Both the position numbers and the translations under genes were made by a program. A stretch of 44,285 nucleotides of DNA from Methanobacteriota archaeon (GTDB lineage: Archaea > Thermoplasmatota > Poseidoniia > Poseidoniales > Thalassarchaeaceae). The DNA lies in NCBI GenBank assembly GCA_002720055.1, contig PBGH01000019.1, positions 27,336 through 71,620 on the forward strand, read 5' to 3'. The notes under the pieces were generated by a model that searched no databases, was not told the origin of the DNA, and was given only the letters and a program-made list of their open reading frames with translations. Of this stretch, positions 7,654 to 16,766 are shown one piece after another. Position 1 is the stretch's first letter. Every line of letters starts with the position of its first letter.

Positions 7654-8775
7654 TTAGTATTTATCGAAAATCACCTCTGGATTGAAATGGGTGACCACTC
7701 TATCTCCGGAAGTAACATACCCCACTATTCGGGTCCCAGGCAAACGCTCCTCAAGCCATTTCGAGATAGAAGCTGCACTGTCTGCATCTACTGCCACCAC
7801 CATCCCCATACCCATATTGAACGTTCTGTGCATCTCTAAATCACTGACTCCTCCGACTTCGGAAATCCATCTAAACTCTGGTTGAGGAGTCAATGGTTCA
7901 TCAATATGCCAACCCAGTGAATGATGAAGTCTCAACAGGTTTGATAATCCGCCTCCAGTAATATGAGCGAGAGCTTTGATCGAATCTGGACCGCAAACAC
8001 CGCCTTCCATCCTAGCCTCAGTGATTAAATCAACAACTGGGTCAACATAAATTCTAGTTGGATTCAGCAGGACCTCACCCAGTGTTAACCCATAGGAATC
8101 GGAGAACCTGTCGATTTCTCTGAAATCACAATCCGCTTCAAATGGGCATTCGTCACTTAGGCTTAGGCCTGACCTATCTAAAACAGCTCTGACTAGAGTG
8201 AAACCATTAGAGTGTATACCATTGCTTGGCAATCCAATCAAAATATCGCCCTCCGTGAGGTTCTCCCCAGTGACCCCTTTTCCCTTGGGGAACCAACCAA
8301 GTGCAGTACCAGAGAGGTCCAACTCCTTTACTATCCCGGGTAGGGTAGCAGTCTCACCCCCTGCTAGGGTCACTCTTGCCTCCATGCAGGCCTTGGACAA
8401 AGACTCCCCCAGTACTGCATGAACGATTGGATCGGCCTCAGTAACCGCTATGTAATCAACAAAGGCTAATGGCTCAGCTCCAACACAAATCAAATCATTC
8501 ACATTCATGGCAACGCAGTCGAAACCAACCCCCCCGAGATGCCCCACTTCGTTAGCTATTTGCAACTTTGAACCGACTCCGTCAGTAGCCAGAACCAAGC
8601 ATGAGTCTCCGAACTCAACAATTCCTCCAAAACCGCCTGGAAGCTGAACAGGAGCCCCTAACTCACCAGGAAGCCTCGCTGATGACTTTATTGAGCCCAC
8701 CAGGCTGGAAACAGCCTGTGCTTCAAGATCAATGTCAACTCCACTTGTCGCGTAATCGAGTGGTGGCTCCGCCAT
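7654..8775 (-). CDS. purM: Phosphoribosylformylglycinamidine cyclo-ligase PurM
   Basis: PurM makes AIR from FGAM with ATP, in purine biosynthesis. It shows the family's YATSGVDID start, GGFGGIVEF, the ATP/metal segment LVLATDGVGSKLQIA, VAMNVNDLICVGAEPLAFVDYIA, GGETATLPG and, near the C-terminus, HITGGGLSNLLR. Length (373 aa) is near normal (about 345). ATG 8775 is used because it is preceded by GGGAGG and sits just before the conserved start; the in-frame TTG 8814 would add 13 residues. It leads the purM-trm1 pair and diverges from the ABC receptor gene, with 190 nt between. Confidence 0.92.
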   Translation of the reverse strand: MAEPPLDYATSGVDIDLEAQAVSSLVGSIKSSARLPGELGAPVQLPGGFGGIVEFGDSCLVLATDGVGSKLQIANEVGHLGGVGFDCVAMNVNDLICVGAEPLAFVDYIAVTEADPIVHAVLGESLSKACMEARVTLAGGETATLPGIVKELDLSGTALGWFPKGKGVTGENLTEGDILIGLPSNGIHSNGFTLVRAVLDRSGLSLSDECPFEADCDFREIDRFSDSYGLTLGEVLLNPTRIYVDPVVDLITEARMEGGVCGPDSIKALAHITGGGLSNLLRLHHSLGWHIDEPLTPQPEFRWISEVGGVSDLEMHRTFNMGMGMVVAVDADSAASISKWLEERLPGTRIVGYVTSGDRVVTHFNPEVIFDKY

Positions 8776-8893
8776 GCCCTCCCGTGCAGTGAGGGCGTCT
8801 TCATACTCTCGCAAGATGAACCTCGAAAATTTTGAAGATCTTTAATTCGTAAACCTCTCGGAAACGACCAAAAAACACATTTTTTGATATTTA

Positions 8894-8902
8894 CTTATAA
8901 AG
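8894..8902 (+). promoter_or_regulatory. Archaeal TATA box for the ABC receptor gene
   Basis: CTTATAAAG lies in an AT-rich stretch of the purM-receptor intergenic region. A start of transcription about 25 nt downstream (near 8923) would give a leader of about 43 nt. That leader contains GGGAGG (8939-8944), 21 nt before the ATG, farther than usual for a ribosome binding site. No closer in-frame start codon exists between the two. Confidence 0.6.
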
Positions 8903-8965
8903 AGCAAATCAACAATCTCTATAACTCATAGTTCGCTCGGGAGGCTTACGGATAGTGAGAACACT

Positions 8966-11900
8966 ATGTATAACAAGAAAATGATAGCAATGATGCTTAC
9001 CCTGAGCATGCTGGCAGCAAGCCTAGCTGGATGCGCAGTGGGGGACGATGATGATGATGATGTTGAATGGGCCATATCCAAGGCTAACGACGTCACTGTC
9101 GTCTGGGTGGAGTCCGGATGGGACCCCATTATCCCTAACCTGAATGCCGGCGAGATGTGCGACGTCATAATCTCGGCGATGACCAAGACAGATGCAAGAG
9201 ACGAGGTAGTCGACTTCACCTCTGCGTACTACACCAGCACGCAGGGAGTGATCGGAGGCACCGGTGCTGCTTCCATCACCGATGTGTCCGAGCTGAACGC
9301 AGCCGGAGTGACGATCGGAGTGCAGTCTGGGACAACCTCGGACCTTTACGCCGCCGACAACCTAGGAATGGCCACAGTATCGGGTTACGAAGACTTCCCA
9401 TCGGTCATCGCCGCTTTGGAAAACGGTGACGTACAGTATGCCATGGGCGATGCCCCAGTTCTGGAGCTGGAGGGGACTCTTCTGGATACCTTCTCCGATG
9501 AGAACTTCGGGTTCGCAGTCCGCGAAGACTCGGGCGAACTCCTGGATGCGCTGAACGTCGCAATTGCAGCAGTAGTTGCATCAGGCGAGTATGACGTCAT
9601 CTACGGGAACTCGTTCTCTGACACCAACAGGCTGGCAGACGATACTACCGTTGATACGGCTACAGCATACCCCACTCCTTCTGAGGGATCAACCCTCACT
9701 GGAGTACTCGAGTCAGGGCAATTGAAGGTCTGCACAGACCCATTCTACCCACCCTTCGAGAGCTACGATGCAGATAACAACGTCGTCGGATTCGATGCTG
9801 ACATCGCTCACGCAGTCGTTGACGAAATCGCAGCCCACTATACTGGAGCAGATAATGCTGCGTCGAAGAAGGTCATCAAGCTCGGTGTGATCTACGACAA
9901 CGAAGCCGATCTGGCAAACTTCGCCCCGGCCTTCACGTTCGCTAGAGATCATGCCTTCGCTGACCTCAACGCAGCTAACCCAACCTACGACTTCCAGATG
10001 ACCTACGCGAGCACCGCTTGCTCAGAAGCCGGTGGAATCGCGGCCGCTCAAGCAGTTGCGGACGCAGGAGTAGTAGGAGTAGCAGGAGCAGCTTGCTCTG
10101 GAGCATCCATAGGAGCTAACTCCGTTCTCAGCGCGGCAGGAATCCCGATGATATCATTCGCAAGCACATCTCCCGCACTGAGTGACGCTGTGTCATACCC
10201 ACACTTCTACAGAGTGGTGCCCAGCGACGCCTACCAGGGTGACGCATTGGCTGACGTAATCTCTGCAGCAGGACTCAGGAACACCGCAATCCTATCGATG
10301 ACCAACGCCTACGGTGCTGGGGTCGGGGACGCATTCGCCACTGCCTTCGAAGCGAAGGCAGACCACCAGATCTGCACGAGATTTACCTACGAAACCGGTA
10401 CATCATTCACCACGGCTGTGGTCGCGGATGCAGTTGCTGCAGTCCTAGCAGGATCCTCTGATGGAGCTGCTTGCGACTCGGTTCTACTCGCTTCCTACAG
10501 CCCCGATGGAGCAATGCTTCTCGGCGGTCTTAGGGGGCAGGCAAGCATGATTCCCGCATTCGGACCAGACGGAATGGCCGGAGGCGCAGTGGTTGATGCC
10601 TTCACTGCAGCAGGAATAACTACCGCTGCTCTGGACGGAATGGTATCCACGCAACCAGGAGGAACCGGTGTTAGCACAGGCGACTTCCCAGCCACCTGCG
10701 CGGCAGATGCCGACTGCTCTGCCGGGATATTCACCTCCGAGCTGTACGACGCGATCATGATTATCGGAGCAGCAGCACTGATGGACGACGGAGACGATAT
10801 GGGGGTTCATGTCCCGATGGTCGGATCTGGAACCGGACACACAGGTGCCTCCGGTACCCACGTCTTCTCATCAAACGGCGACGTATCCGGAGAAGTCTAC
10901 ACCTACAACGTAGGTACCTTCCACCACGTCCCCACCTACGGTGACTACTTCAACGTCGAGAGGACTTGGACCGTGGCAGGAGGACTTGCTGACGTAACGT
11001 TCGCTGGCACTACTGTAAAGCTCGGATTCATGGGTGACATAACCAGCCCGGATATCAGTGCGCTATGGCCGTCTTTCGCGGTCTCTTACCAGATCGCAGA
11101 GACCCTAGCCAACCGAATCGCATGGAACAATAACGTGCAGTTCGAGTTCATACCAATTGACTCGGCTTGCGGAAACGGAGATGTTGCCACAGTATCAGCA
11201 AACTCTCTAGTTTCGTCTGGTGTATGGGGAGTAATCGGACCCGCTTGCTCAGGTGCCTCTATCGCTGCCAACGCAGTGCTGGCTCCAGCCGGGATACCAA
11301 TGATCTCCTACGCATCTACCGGAGCCATACTAAGCGATGAGGTAATACACCCTCTCTTCTGGAGAGTCGTGCCTAGCGATGCAGAGCAGTCACAAGCTCT
11401 AGCTGACGTTGTCGATGCAAACGGTCATGGTACAAGCATAGCCATCGTTAGTGGTGCGGATGCATACAACGCTGGTTTGGCGAACGGCTTCAAGAATGCA
11501 TTGGAAGCAAAGGGACACACGCTCTGCAGCCAATCGACCTACGATGCAGGCGCCGCATCCGCGACCATGTACAATGATGCCACACAAGAATTGCAGACCA
11601 ACAACTGCGATGCAGTGGCCATATTCGCGTACAACGAGGATGGAGCAGGACTGATCCAGGAACTGTCCAGCGACTCATGGTCCGGCCAGATCTACGGAGC
11701 TGATGGAATAGGGTCAGTTACCCTAGGTGACACCCTATCCGACAAGTCGATCCTGAACGGTATCATCACCACGAACCCAGGGCTTCCCACATGGGCGCAG
11801 TCCGATTCCGATGGTGGGACTAATCCAGTGCAGGACGTGTTCCCAGTTCTATGGGCACAGTACGCCAAGGCAATGGTAGATACTGATGGCGATGGAGTAG

Positions 11901-12196
11901 AGGACACCTTAGTCGACATACCCAAGGGCCAGTTTGCCGAGCAAGCCTTCGACGCATCGGTCATCATGGCGCTCTCGGCCTTCGCCTCCCTAGCAGGAGC
12001 GACCCCGGCACAAGCCATTCAGTCCACAGGAGCCAACTTCAACGGAGCCTCCGGAGTGATAGCGTTCAACGCGCACGGGGAACTAGACGGCACGGGCTTC
12101 TGTGTCGGAACGTTCACAGCAACGACTGACACAGTGAGCTACGATTGTACCAAGGCATGGCTCCTCGGCACGATCTCAGATCAGCCCACTGTGTAG
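8966..12196 (+). CDS. Chimeric ABC-importer lipoprotein receptor: permuted SBP_bac_3 + two LivK-like domains
   Basis: This 1076-aa exported lipoprotein has lipobox LAGC (Cys23) and then a DDDDDD tether. Residues ~32-245 match polar amino-acid receptors (SBP_bac_3) from the SGWDPIIPNLNAG / VIISAMTKTDARDEVVDFTSAYY segment onward, but lack the usual N-terminal strand and helix. That missing piece occurs after the domain, at ~246-292 (ESGQLKVCTDPFYPPFESYD, VVGFDADIAHAVVDEI), so the domain reads as a circular permutation. Two LivK/Peripla_BP_6 domains follow (~302-665 and ~683-1076). Both contain GxACSGASI and AGIPMIS, and both carry FYRVVPSD or FWRVVPSD. The protein probably captures amino acids or related solutes for the adjacent LivHM-G-F permease. 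GC-rich, C-ending codons suggest high expression. Confidence 0.9.
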   Translation: MYNKKMIAMMLTLSMLAASLAGCAVGDDDDDDVEWAISKANDVTVVWVESGWDPIIPNLNAGEMCDVIISAMTKTDARDEVVDFTSAYYTSTQGVIGGTGAASITDVSELNAAGVTIGVQSGTTSDLYAADNLGMATVSGYEDFPSVIAALENGDVQYAMGDAPVLELEGTLLDTFSDENFGFAVREDSGELLDALNVAIAAVVASGEYDVIYGNSFSDTNRLADDTTVDTATAYPTPSEGSTLTGVLESGQLKVCTDPFYPPFESYDADNNVVGFDADIAHAVVDEIAAHYTGADNAASKKVIKLGVIYDNEADLANFAPAFTFARDHAFADLNAANPTYDFQMTYASTACSEAGGIAAAQAVADAGVVGVAGAACSGASIGANSVLSAAGIPMISFASTSPALSDAVSYPHFYRVVPSDAYQGDALADVISAAGLRNTAILSMTNAYGAGVGDAFATAFEAKADHQICTRFTYETGTSFTTAVVADAVAAVLAGSSDGAACDSVLLASYSPDGAMLLGGLRGQASMIPAFGPDGMAGGAVVDAFTAAGITTAALDGMVSTQPGGTGVSTGDFPATCAADADCSAGIFTSELYDAIMIIGAAALMDDGDDMGVHVPMVGSGTGHTGASGTHVFSSNGDVSGEVYTYNVGTFHHVPTYGDYFNVERTWTVAGGLADVTFAGTTVKLGFMGDITSPDISALWPSFAVSYQIAETLANRIAWNNNVQFEFIPIDSACGNGDVATVSANSLVSSGVWGVIGPACSGASIAANAVLAPAGIPMISYASTGAILSDEVIHPLFWRVVPSDAEQSQALADVVDANGHGTSIAIVSGADAYNAGLANGFKNALEAKGHTLCSQSTYDAGAASATMYNDATQELQTNNCDAVAIFAYNEDGAGLIQELSSDSWSGQIYGADGIGSVTLGDTLSDKSILNGIITTNPGLPTWAQSDSDGGTNPVQDVFPVLWAQYAKAMVDTDGDGVEDTLVDIPKGQFAEQAFDASVIMALSAFASLAGATPAQAIQSTGANFNGASGVIAFNAHGELDGTGFCVGTFTATTDTVSYDCTKAWLLGTISDQPTV

Positions 12197-12227
12197 GCTT
12201 AGAGACGAACAACAGGGAAGACGTAAA

Positions 12228-12259
12228 GCAGTGCGGCGGGAATACCCCCGCCGCACTGC
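12228..12259 (+). terminator. Strong intercistronic hairpin (13-bp stem)
   Basis: GCAGTGCGGCGGG (12228-12240) is perfectly complementary to 12247-12259, with loop AATACC. It lies 31 nt after the receptor stop and 48 nt before the permease start. No U-tract follows directly, so it may act less as a terminator than as a 3'-end stabiliser or attenuator. In either role it would let the receptor mRNA outnumber the permease mRNA. The role is inferred from position; the stem is seen directly. Confidence 0.75.
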
Positions 12260-12278
12260 CCCAACTCAAATTTAATGC

Positions 12279-12309
12279 CATATGACTAGATAGCAGATAT
12301 GGTCATATG
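12279..12309 (+). promoter_or_regulatory. Inverted repeat spanning the permease start codon
   Basis: CATATGAC (12279-12286) and GTCATATG (12302-12309) are perfect inverted copies separated by 15 nt. The second copy contains the ATG of the LivHM gene (12307-12309). It could be a protein-binding operator or an RNA hairpin that hides the start codon. A TTTAAT stretch just upstream (12271-12276) may be a weak promoter element. Confidence 0.45.
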
Positions 12310-15300
12310 TTGAGCAGAAGAGTCACCGTCGCGATTTTTCTTCTTCTAGACGCGTTGATTCTGGGCCTGCTCTACGGACTAGGAACTTTGAACCTCCTGG
12401 ATACCATCCTACTCGGATCTATTCCAAATGACATGATCTGGCTGCTCCAAGTAGTCCAGTCTCTCTCATGCGGATTCGCAATCGTCAAGATCCTATTAGA
12501 CACCAAACCCGGTGACACCCCTGGTGTTAACCTTGTTAGATCAGCAGCAATACTCTCCTCTCCAGCTCTCCTATTCGCTTTGGTGCTGTTCACGATAGAG
12601 ATGCTACTCAGGGGACAGGGAGAGGCTGCATCGATAACCTTCGACCTGACCAACCTTGGTACGTCCACCCTGATGTGGTCTGCGACGTACCTCTCGATAG
12701 CAATCGGCCTGACTCTGACTTACAAGGTCCAGAGATACGGAAACTTCGCACAGTCCGAGCTGTTCATGGTGGGAATGTACTTTGGGATGATCCTAGGCTG
12801 GAGCGAGTACTATTTCGTACTCAAAGAGGCTCCCATGGACGGGGTAATTGCATGGACCCTCCTACTCAGATCACTGTTGCTGGCATTCATCATGACCGGA
12901 CTTCTGGGGGTATTAATCGATCGGATAGTCTACAGAGGGTTCAGGTTACGAGATTCAAGCCCACAAGTGATGATGATCGCTTCCTTGGGCGTCGCACTGA
13001 TTCTAAGATCGATATACTTCATGAGATTCTCCAGCGCCAAGGTCAGGTTCATCCCAGATTCAGACTTCACGGCGACTGCAAACCGCTGGGAGCTCCCAAC
13101 CTCTCGGATCAAGATCAATTTAGGTGAAAGGTCAATCGCAGAGGGTGGCACCTACACGTATCAGACCTGCGAACAGACTGGGATAGACGAGACATCCGGA
13201 GAGCCAATTATGGAGAGAATCGTCTCAGAGGGAAATCGACCAACCCTGGAAATTTATGACATTGGAATCGATTGTATTTCTCCCTTAACCTCCAACCTGT
13301 CATACGCCAATGGGTCTCTACCAGTAGTGGTGTTCATTTCCGTTGCCATGTTGGTTCTGCTACTGAACAAAACCAGACTCGGTATGAGGATGAGAGCGGT
13401 TGCAGACAACCCAGAGCTAGCAGCAAGCAGCGGTATAAATGTCGAGAGGGTCCAGCAAACAAGCGCATTCCTCTCTGCAGGAATCACTGGAGTCGGTGGA
13501 GCGATCTTCTCTGTCACGCTACTATTCAATCCCACCACGGGCTTCGCCCTCCTGCTGCCTGCCTTCGCAGTTATAGTGCTGGGAACCATAGGGTCGGTAT
13601 CCGGGGCGATAATCGCCTCCCTCATGGTCGGATTCGTACGAGCATCCTCTACGCCTATACTGACCGGAGTCGGATTCCCCCTCGATAGATCCGGATACTC
13701 AGCACTAAGCGGGGTTATGCCATACATTTTCCTGGTAGCCATCCTTATCGTACTCCCGAAGGGACTGGGCGACGCAATAGAGCGTTGGAACATAGAGAAG
13801 GAGAGGAATACAAACAAAGAGGCACGCTCACTGATCGACAAAAGGATCGTCGCAGCACTTGCCCTGCTCCCAACCGGAATCCTAGGGCTGCATCATTGGG
13901 TGCGCGGGAGATCCGACAAGGCACAAAACTTCTCAATCGTCGCATTCGGGTCTTATGTGGCCCACAAAGTAATGGGATTCATTGGAAAGAACTCATTTGC
14001 AGATGGGGCCTGCTCGGACTCCTGCATCGAGGCAGAAGGAAGATCCTCGAACATCGAGCTGATTACCAGCAACCCAGACGCTTCCCTGTCGACTCAAGAC
14101 TCTCCCTACTTCGATGTCGATGCCAGCGATCTTGATCAAAAATGGTTTGAATTGATGGAGCTCGAGATTCAGACCGTCAACGCACTCTCAGATATTTCGG
14201 ATTGGCTTTGGCCATGGATTCCACTTGCCCTATGGTTATTCGCAATTAGGCAGGGCCTGCAAATTCTGAGGAACGGACGGACCAATGAAAATGAGGATAG
14301 AGGCGATGTCATTTCTGTGCAGCTTCTTCGAGTTAGAAACCGCATCAACTCCTCACTCAAAGAGCCTATTTCGAAAGCCACAATCAGTATATCAGAAGCA
14401 AATAAAGCGCACTCAGCTCTAATCACAAAAATCGAGGTAGGAGTCTCAGATCTACTTCTCAAGTGGAGAAGCATGATAACCCATAAATCCCAAAAAGCAA
14501 TCAATCTATTCTCAGATGAAAGACTGGACAGAATAAGAGATCCCTATGGAAGGGAGGGACGCAAAGGGTCTTGGATTGCCTTCGCAGCCCTGGCGATCAT
14601 AATACTGTACCTTATTTGGTGGCTTCCAGTTAATTCAAGTCCAGAAGAATTCCGGTGGGACAAGATCTTCCAAGTCTCAAACGTAACCATAGGGATGTGC
14701 GTCTTCATCCTGATGGCATTCTCACTTAACCTGCACACAGGCTACACCGGTATGGTGAATTTCGGCATCATCTTCTTCGTAGGGGTAGGGGCTATCACTG
14801 TAAGTGTACTCTCCTCCCCAGAGAGATACCATGGATATGGCTGGGGAGTAGTCCCAGCTACCATTTTTGCAGTATTACTCGCAGCGGTAATAGGCTGGGC
14901 TCTAGCATTTCCGACTGCTAGGCTTAGAACAGACTACTTCGCAATCGTCACCATATCACTCGGTGAAGTAGTCAGGATGCTGCTGTCTGCAGAGCCATTA
15001 CTCCGCACAGGCCCTGTAAAATCTGCCATAGGGATAGGGAGCTATCCACTCCCTCTCAAGGAGTGGTGGTTCTGCGGAAGAGGAGTGAAGACCGGTCTGG
15101 AGCAGGAATTCCTAAGTCCTGACTACTGCAAGTGGGCCAGTCCCGCTCTGGACTCCCCTGCTAACTCCATCTCAGATCTTCTTTCATTAGGCGAACCAGC
15201 ACCTTACTCACTCCTACTGGCCACAATATCCGTATTCTTCGTGATCACTATCTGGTGGATACTCGAGCGAATACTAACTTCACCATGGGGCAGGATAGTC

Positions 15301-15969
15301 AAAGCCATCAGGGAGGACGAGGAAGTCGCACAACACCATGGTCACGATGTCCTCAAGCACAAGGCAGCCAGCCTAGCCCTCGGAGCAGGAATATGCGGTC
15401 TCGCAGGTGCGATTTGGGCCTGGCAATTAACAGGGTTGAGCCCCACATTCATGAGCCCCGCAGGATCCACTTTCCTTGTTTGGGCAGCATTCATCATAGG
15501 CGGGTCTGCGAACAATAGGGGGATGGTCATCGGGGCGTCGATTATCGTACTTACCGGCTTCGTTTTCAATGTCTTAGCAGTTGCATCTACTCCGGACCTA
15601 CCACTCTATGAGACTGCAGATACTATCGATAAAACGTTCAAATGGATTGTGACCGATCAGTGGGAAATAACAGAAATTTTCCTAATTGTAATGTTTGTGG
15701 GCATCATCACCAGAAAGTCCAGACTAGTAGAATATGGCTTCTGGGGATCCATAGTCTTCTGCTTCACAGCTATGTTCATGGGAGGATATAGATCCTTGAT
15801 GGCTGCCTCAGATTATACTGGAGAGGTCACCATCAGCGGGGGAGGGATGTCCTATGTCAGACTAATGCTAGTAGGGACACTGATGTTGGTCTCACTGATA
15901 CTAAACCCCAAAGGATTGCTCCCAGAGGTTCCCAGTAGGCATGAAAGGCCTTCGGAGGATGCTGTATGA
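12307..15969 (+). CDS. Fused LivH-LivM branched-chain amino-acid-type ABC permease
   Basis: LivH and LivM, normally separate membrane subunits, lie in one 1220-aa chain. The LivH half (about 120-485) has the coupling loop TRLGMRMRAVADNPELAASS. The LivM half (about 755-1215) has LNLHTGYTGMVNFG, FPTARLRTDYFAIVTISLGE and its coupling loop SPWGRIVKAIREDEEVAQHH. Extra N-terminal membrane helices precede LivH. The ~270-residue linker holds membrane segments and a charged helical stretch; GILGLHHWVRGR in it faintly resembles a TM2 domain. One copy could supply both halves of the pore. The stop overlaps the livG start by 4 nt (ATGA), so the permease and both ATPases are translationally coupled. Confidence 0.92.
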   Translation: MLSRRVTVAIFLLLDALILGLLYGLGTLNLLDTILLGSIPNDMIWLLQVVQSLSCGFAIVKILLDTKPGDTPGVNLVRSAAILSSPALLFALVLFTIEMLLRGQGEAASITFDLTNLGTSTLMWSATYLSIAIGLTLTYKVQRYGNFAQSELFMVGMYFGMILGWSEYYFVLKEAPMDGVIAWTLLLRSLLLAFIMTGLLGVLIDRIVYRGFRLRDSSPQVMMIASLGVALILRSIYFMRFSSAKVRFIPDSDFTATANRWELPTSRIKINLGERSIAEGGTYTYQTCEQTGIDETSGEPIMERIVSEGNRPTLEIYDIGIDCISPLTSNLSYANGSLPVVVFISVAMLVLLLNKTRLGMRMRAVADNPELAASSGINVERVQQTSAFLSAGITGVGGAIFSVTLLFNPTTGFALLLPAFAVIVLGTIGSVSGAIIASLMVGFVRASSTPILTGVGFPLDRSGYSALSGVMPYIFLVAILIVLPKGLGDAIERWNIEKERNTNKEARSLIDKRIVAALALLPTGILGLHHWVRGRSDKAQNFSIVAFGSYVAHKVMGFIGKNSFADGACSDSCIEAEGRSSNIELITSNPDASLSTQDSPYFDVDASDLDQKWFELMELEIQTVNALSDISDWLWPWIPLALWLFAIRQGLQILRNGRTNENEDRGDVISVQLLRVRNRINSSLKEPISKATISISEANKAHSALITKIEVGVSDLLLKWRSMITHKSQKAINLFSDERLDRIRDPYGREGRKGSWIAFAALAIIILYLIWWLPVNSSPEEFRWDKIFQVSNVTIGMCVFILMAFSLNLHTGYTGMVNFGIIFFVGVGAITVSVLSSPERYHGYGWGVVPATIFAVLLAAVIGWALAFPTARLRTDYFAIVTISLGEVVRMLLSAEPLLRTGPVKSAIGIGSYPLPLKEWWFCGRGVKTGLEQEFLSPDYCKWASPALDSPANSISDLLSLGEPAPYSLLLATISVFFVITIWWILERILTSPWGRIVKAIREDEEVAQHHGHDVLKHKAASLALGAGICGLAGAIWAWQLTGLSPTFMSPAGSTFLVWAAFIIGGSANNRGMVIGASIIVLTGFVFNVLAVASTPDLPLYETADTIDKTFKWIVTDQWEITEIFLIVMFVGIITRKSRLVEYGFWGSIVFCFTAMFMGGYRSLMAASDYTGEVTISGGGMSYVRLMLVGTLMLVSLILNPKGLLPEVPSRHERPSEDAV

Positions 15970-16766
15970 TTGACCCATTTCTCAAGGTAAACCATCTCCG
16001 GAAAGAGTTCGGCGGACTAATAGCCGTCAATGGGGTATCCTTCGAGATAGGAGCTGGTGAGTTCGTCGGCCTGATCGGGCCGAACGGCTGTGGCAAGTCA
16101 ACTACATTTAACTGCATCAGCGGACTCCTCGACAAGACCGCTGGAAGTGTCGAGCTCTTCGGGACCGATATCACTACCATGAGGCCCGAACAGATTCAGA
16201 AAATAGGCATGACCAGGACATTCCAGCACACCAGACTATGGCGACAGATGACAGTAATTGAGAACCTACTCGTCCCACCCAGGAACCAATTGGGATCAAA
16301 CATCAAGGAAAAAATCAGAGGTATTTTCCAATATGATTCGGCTAGGGACGAGGAAACCAGACTGGATAGAGCCTATTCGGTCCTTGATCAACTCGAGGTC
16401 CCCCATATGGCCCACAATCTAACTAGCGAACTCTCTGGAGGGCAAAGCAAATTGGTAGATATAGGGAGGTCAATGATGGGAGAACCCAGACTCCTACTAC
16501 TGGATGAGCCGGTAGCCGGAGTAGCAGGACCATTGGCAATGAAGATATTCAATAGTCTGAGGAAAATGGTGGATGATACCGGCATTTCGATCCTAATAAT
16601 TGAGCATAATATGGACTTCATCCTCCGTCAAGGGGTGGATCGAATAATCGTGATGAATGAAGGAAGGATAATGATGCAAGGGACTCCTGATGAGGTCAAA
16701 GGGAACAGAGAGGTAATAGAGGCCTATCTCGGATCATCCGGAGAAAAGGGGGCCGAAGAAGAATGA
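15966..16766 (+). CDS. livG: LivG-type ABC transporter ATP-binding protein
   Basis: This cytoplasmic ATPase energises the importer. Walker A GPNGCGKST lies near residues 38-46, the ABC signature LSGGQ near 156, Walker B LLLLDEP near 178, and the H-loop in IIEHNMDFI. VAGVAG after Walker B and the final GTPDEVKGNREVIEAYLG are LivG features; the latter resembles the usual ending of this subfamily. Length (266 aa) is typical. The start overlaps the LivHM stop by 4 nt, and its own stop overlaps livF by 4 nt. Confidence 0.93.
   Translation: MIDPFLKVNHLRKEFGGLIAVNGVSFEIGAGEFVGLIGPNGCGKSTTFNCISGLLDKTAGSVELFGTDITTMRPEQIQKIGMTRTFQHTRLWRQMTVIENLLVPPRNQLGSNIKEKIRGIFQYDSARDEETRLDRAYSVLDQLEVPHMAHNLTSELSGGQSKLVDIGRSMMGEPRLLLLDEPVAGVAGPLAMKIFNSLRKMVDDTGISILIIEHNMDFILRQGVDRIIVMNEGRIMMQGTPDEVKGNREVIEAYLGSSGEKGAEEE

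Noticed and set aside
10484..10861. Cys/Ser/Gly-rich minus-strand frames inside the receptor gene
   Set aside because: Antisense to a GC-rich, strongly biased coding sequence; no family features.
8966..12196. Frameshift or assembly chimera explaining the odd receptor architecture
   Set aside because: One uninterrupted frame of 1076 codons with uniform codon style and in-frame domain joins. Not excluded by sequence alone, so read mapping is listed as a check.
13254..13841. 195-codon minus-strand frame inside the LivHM gene
   Set aside because: Antisense shadow of the transmembrane LivH part, which has clear family motifs.
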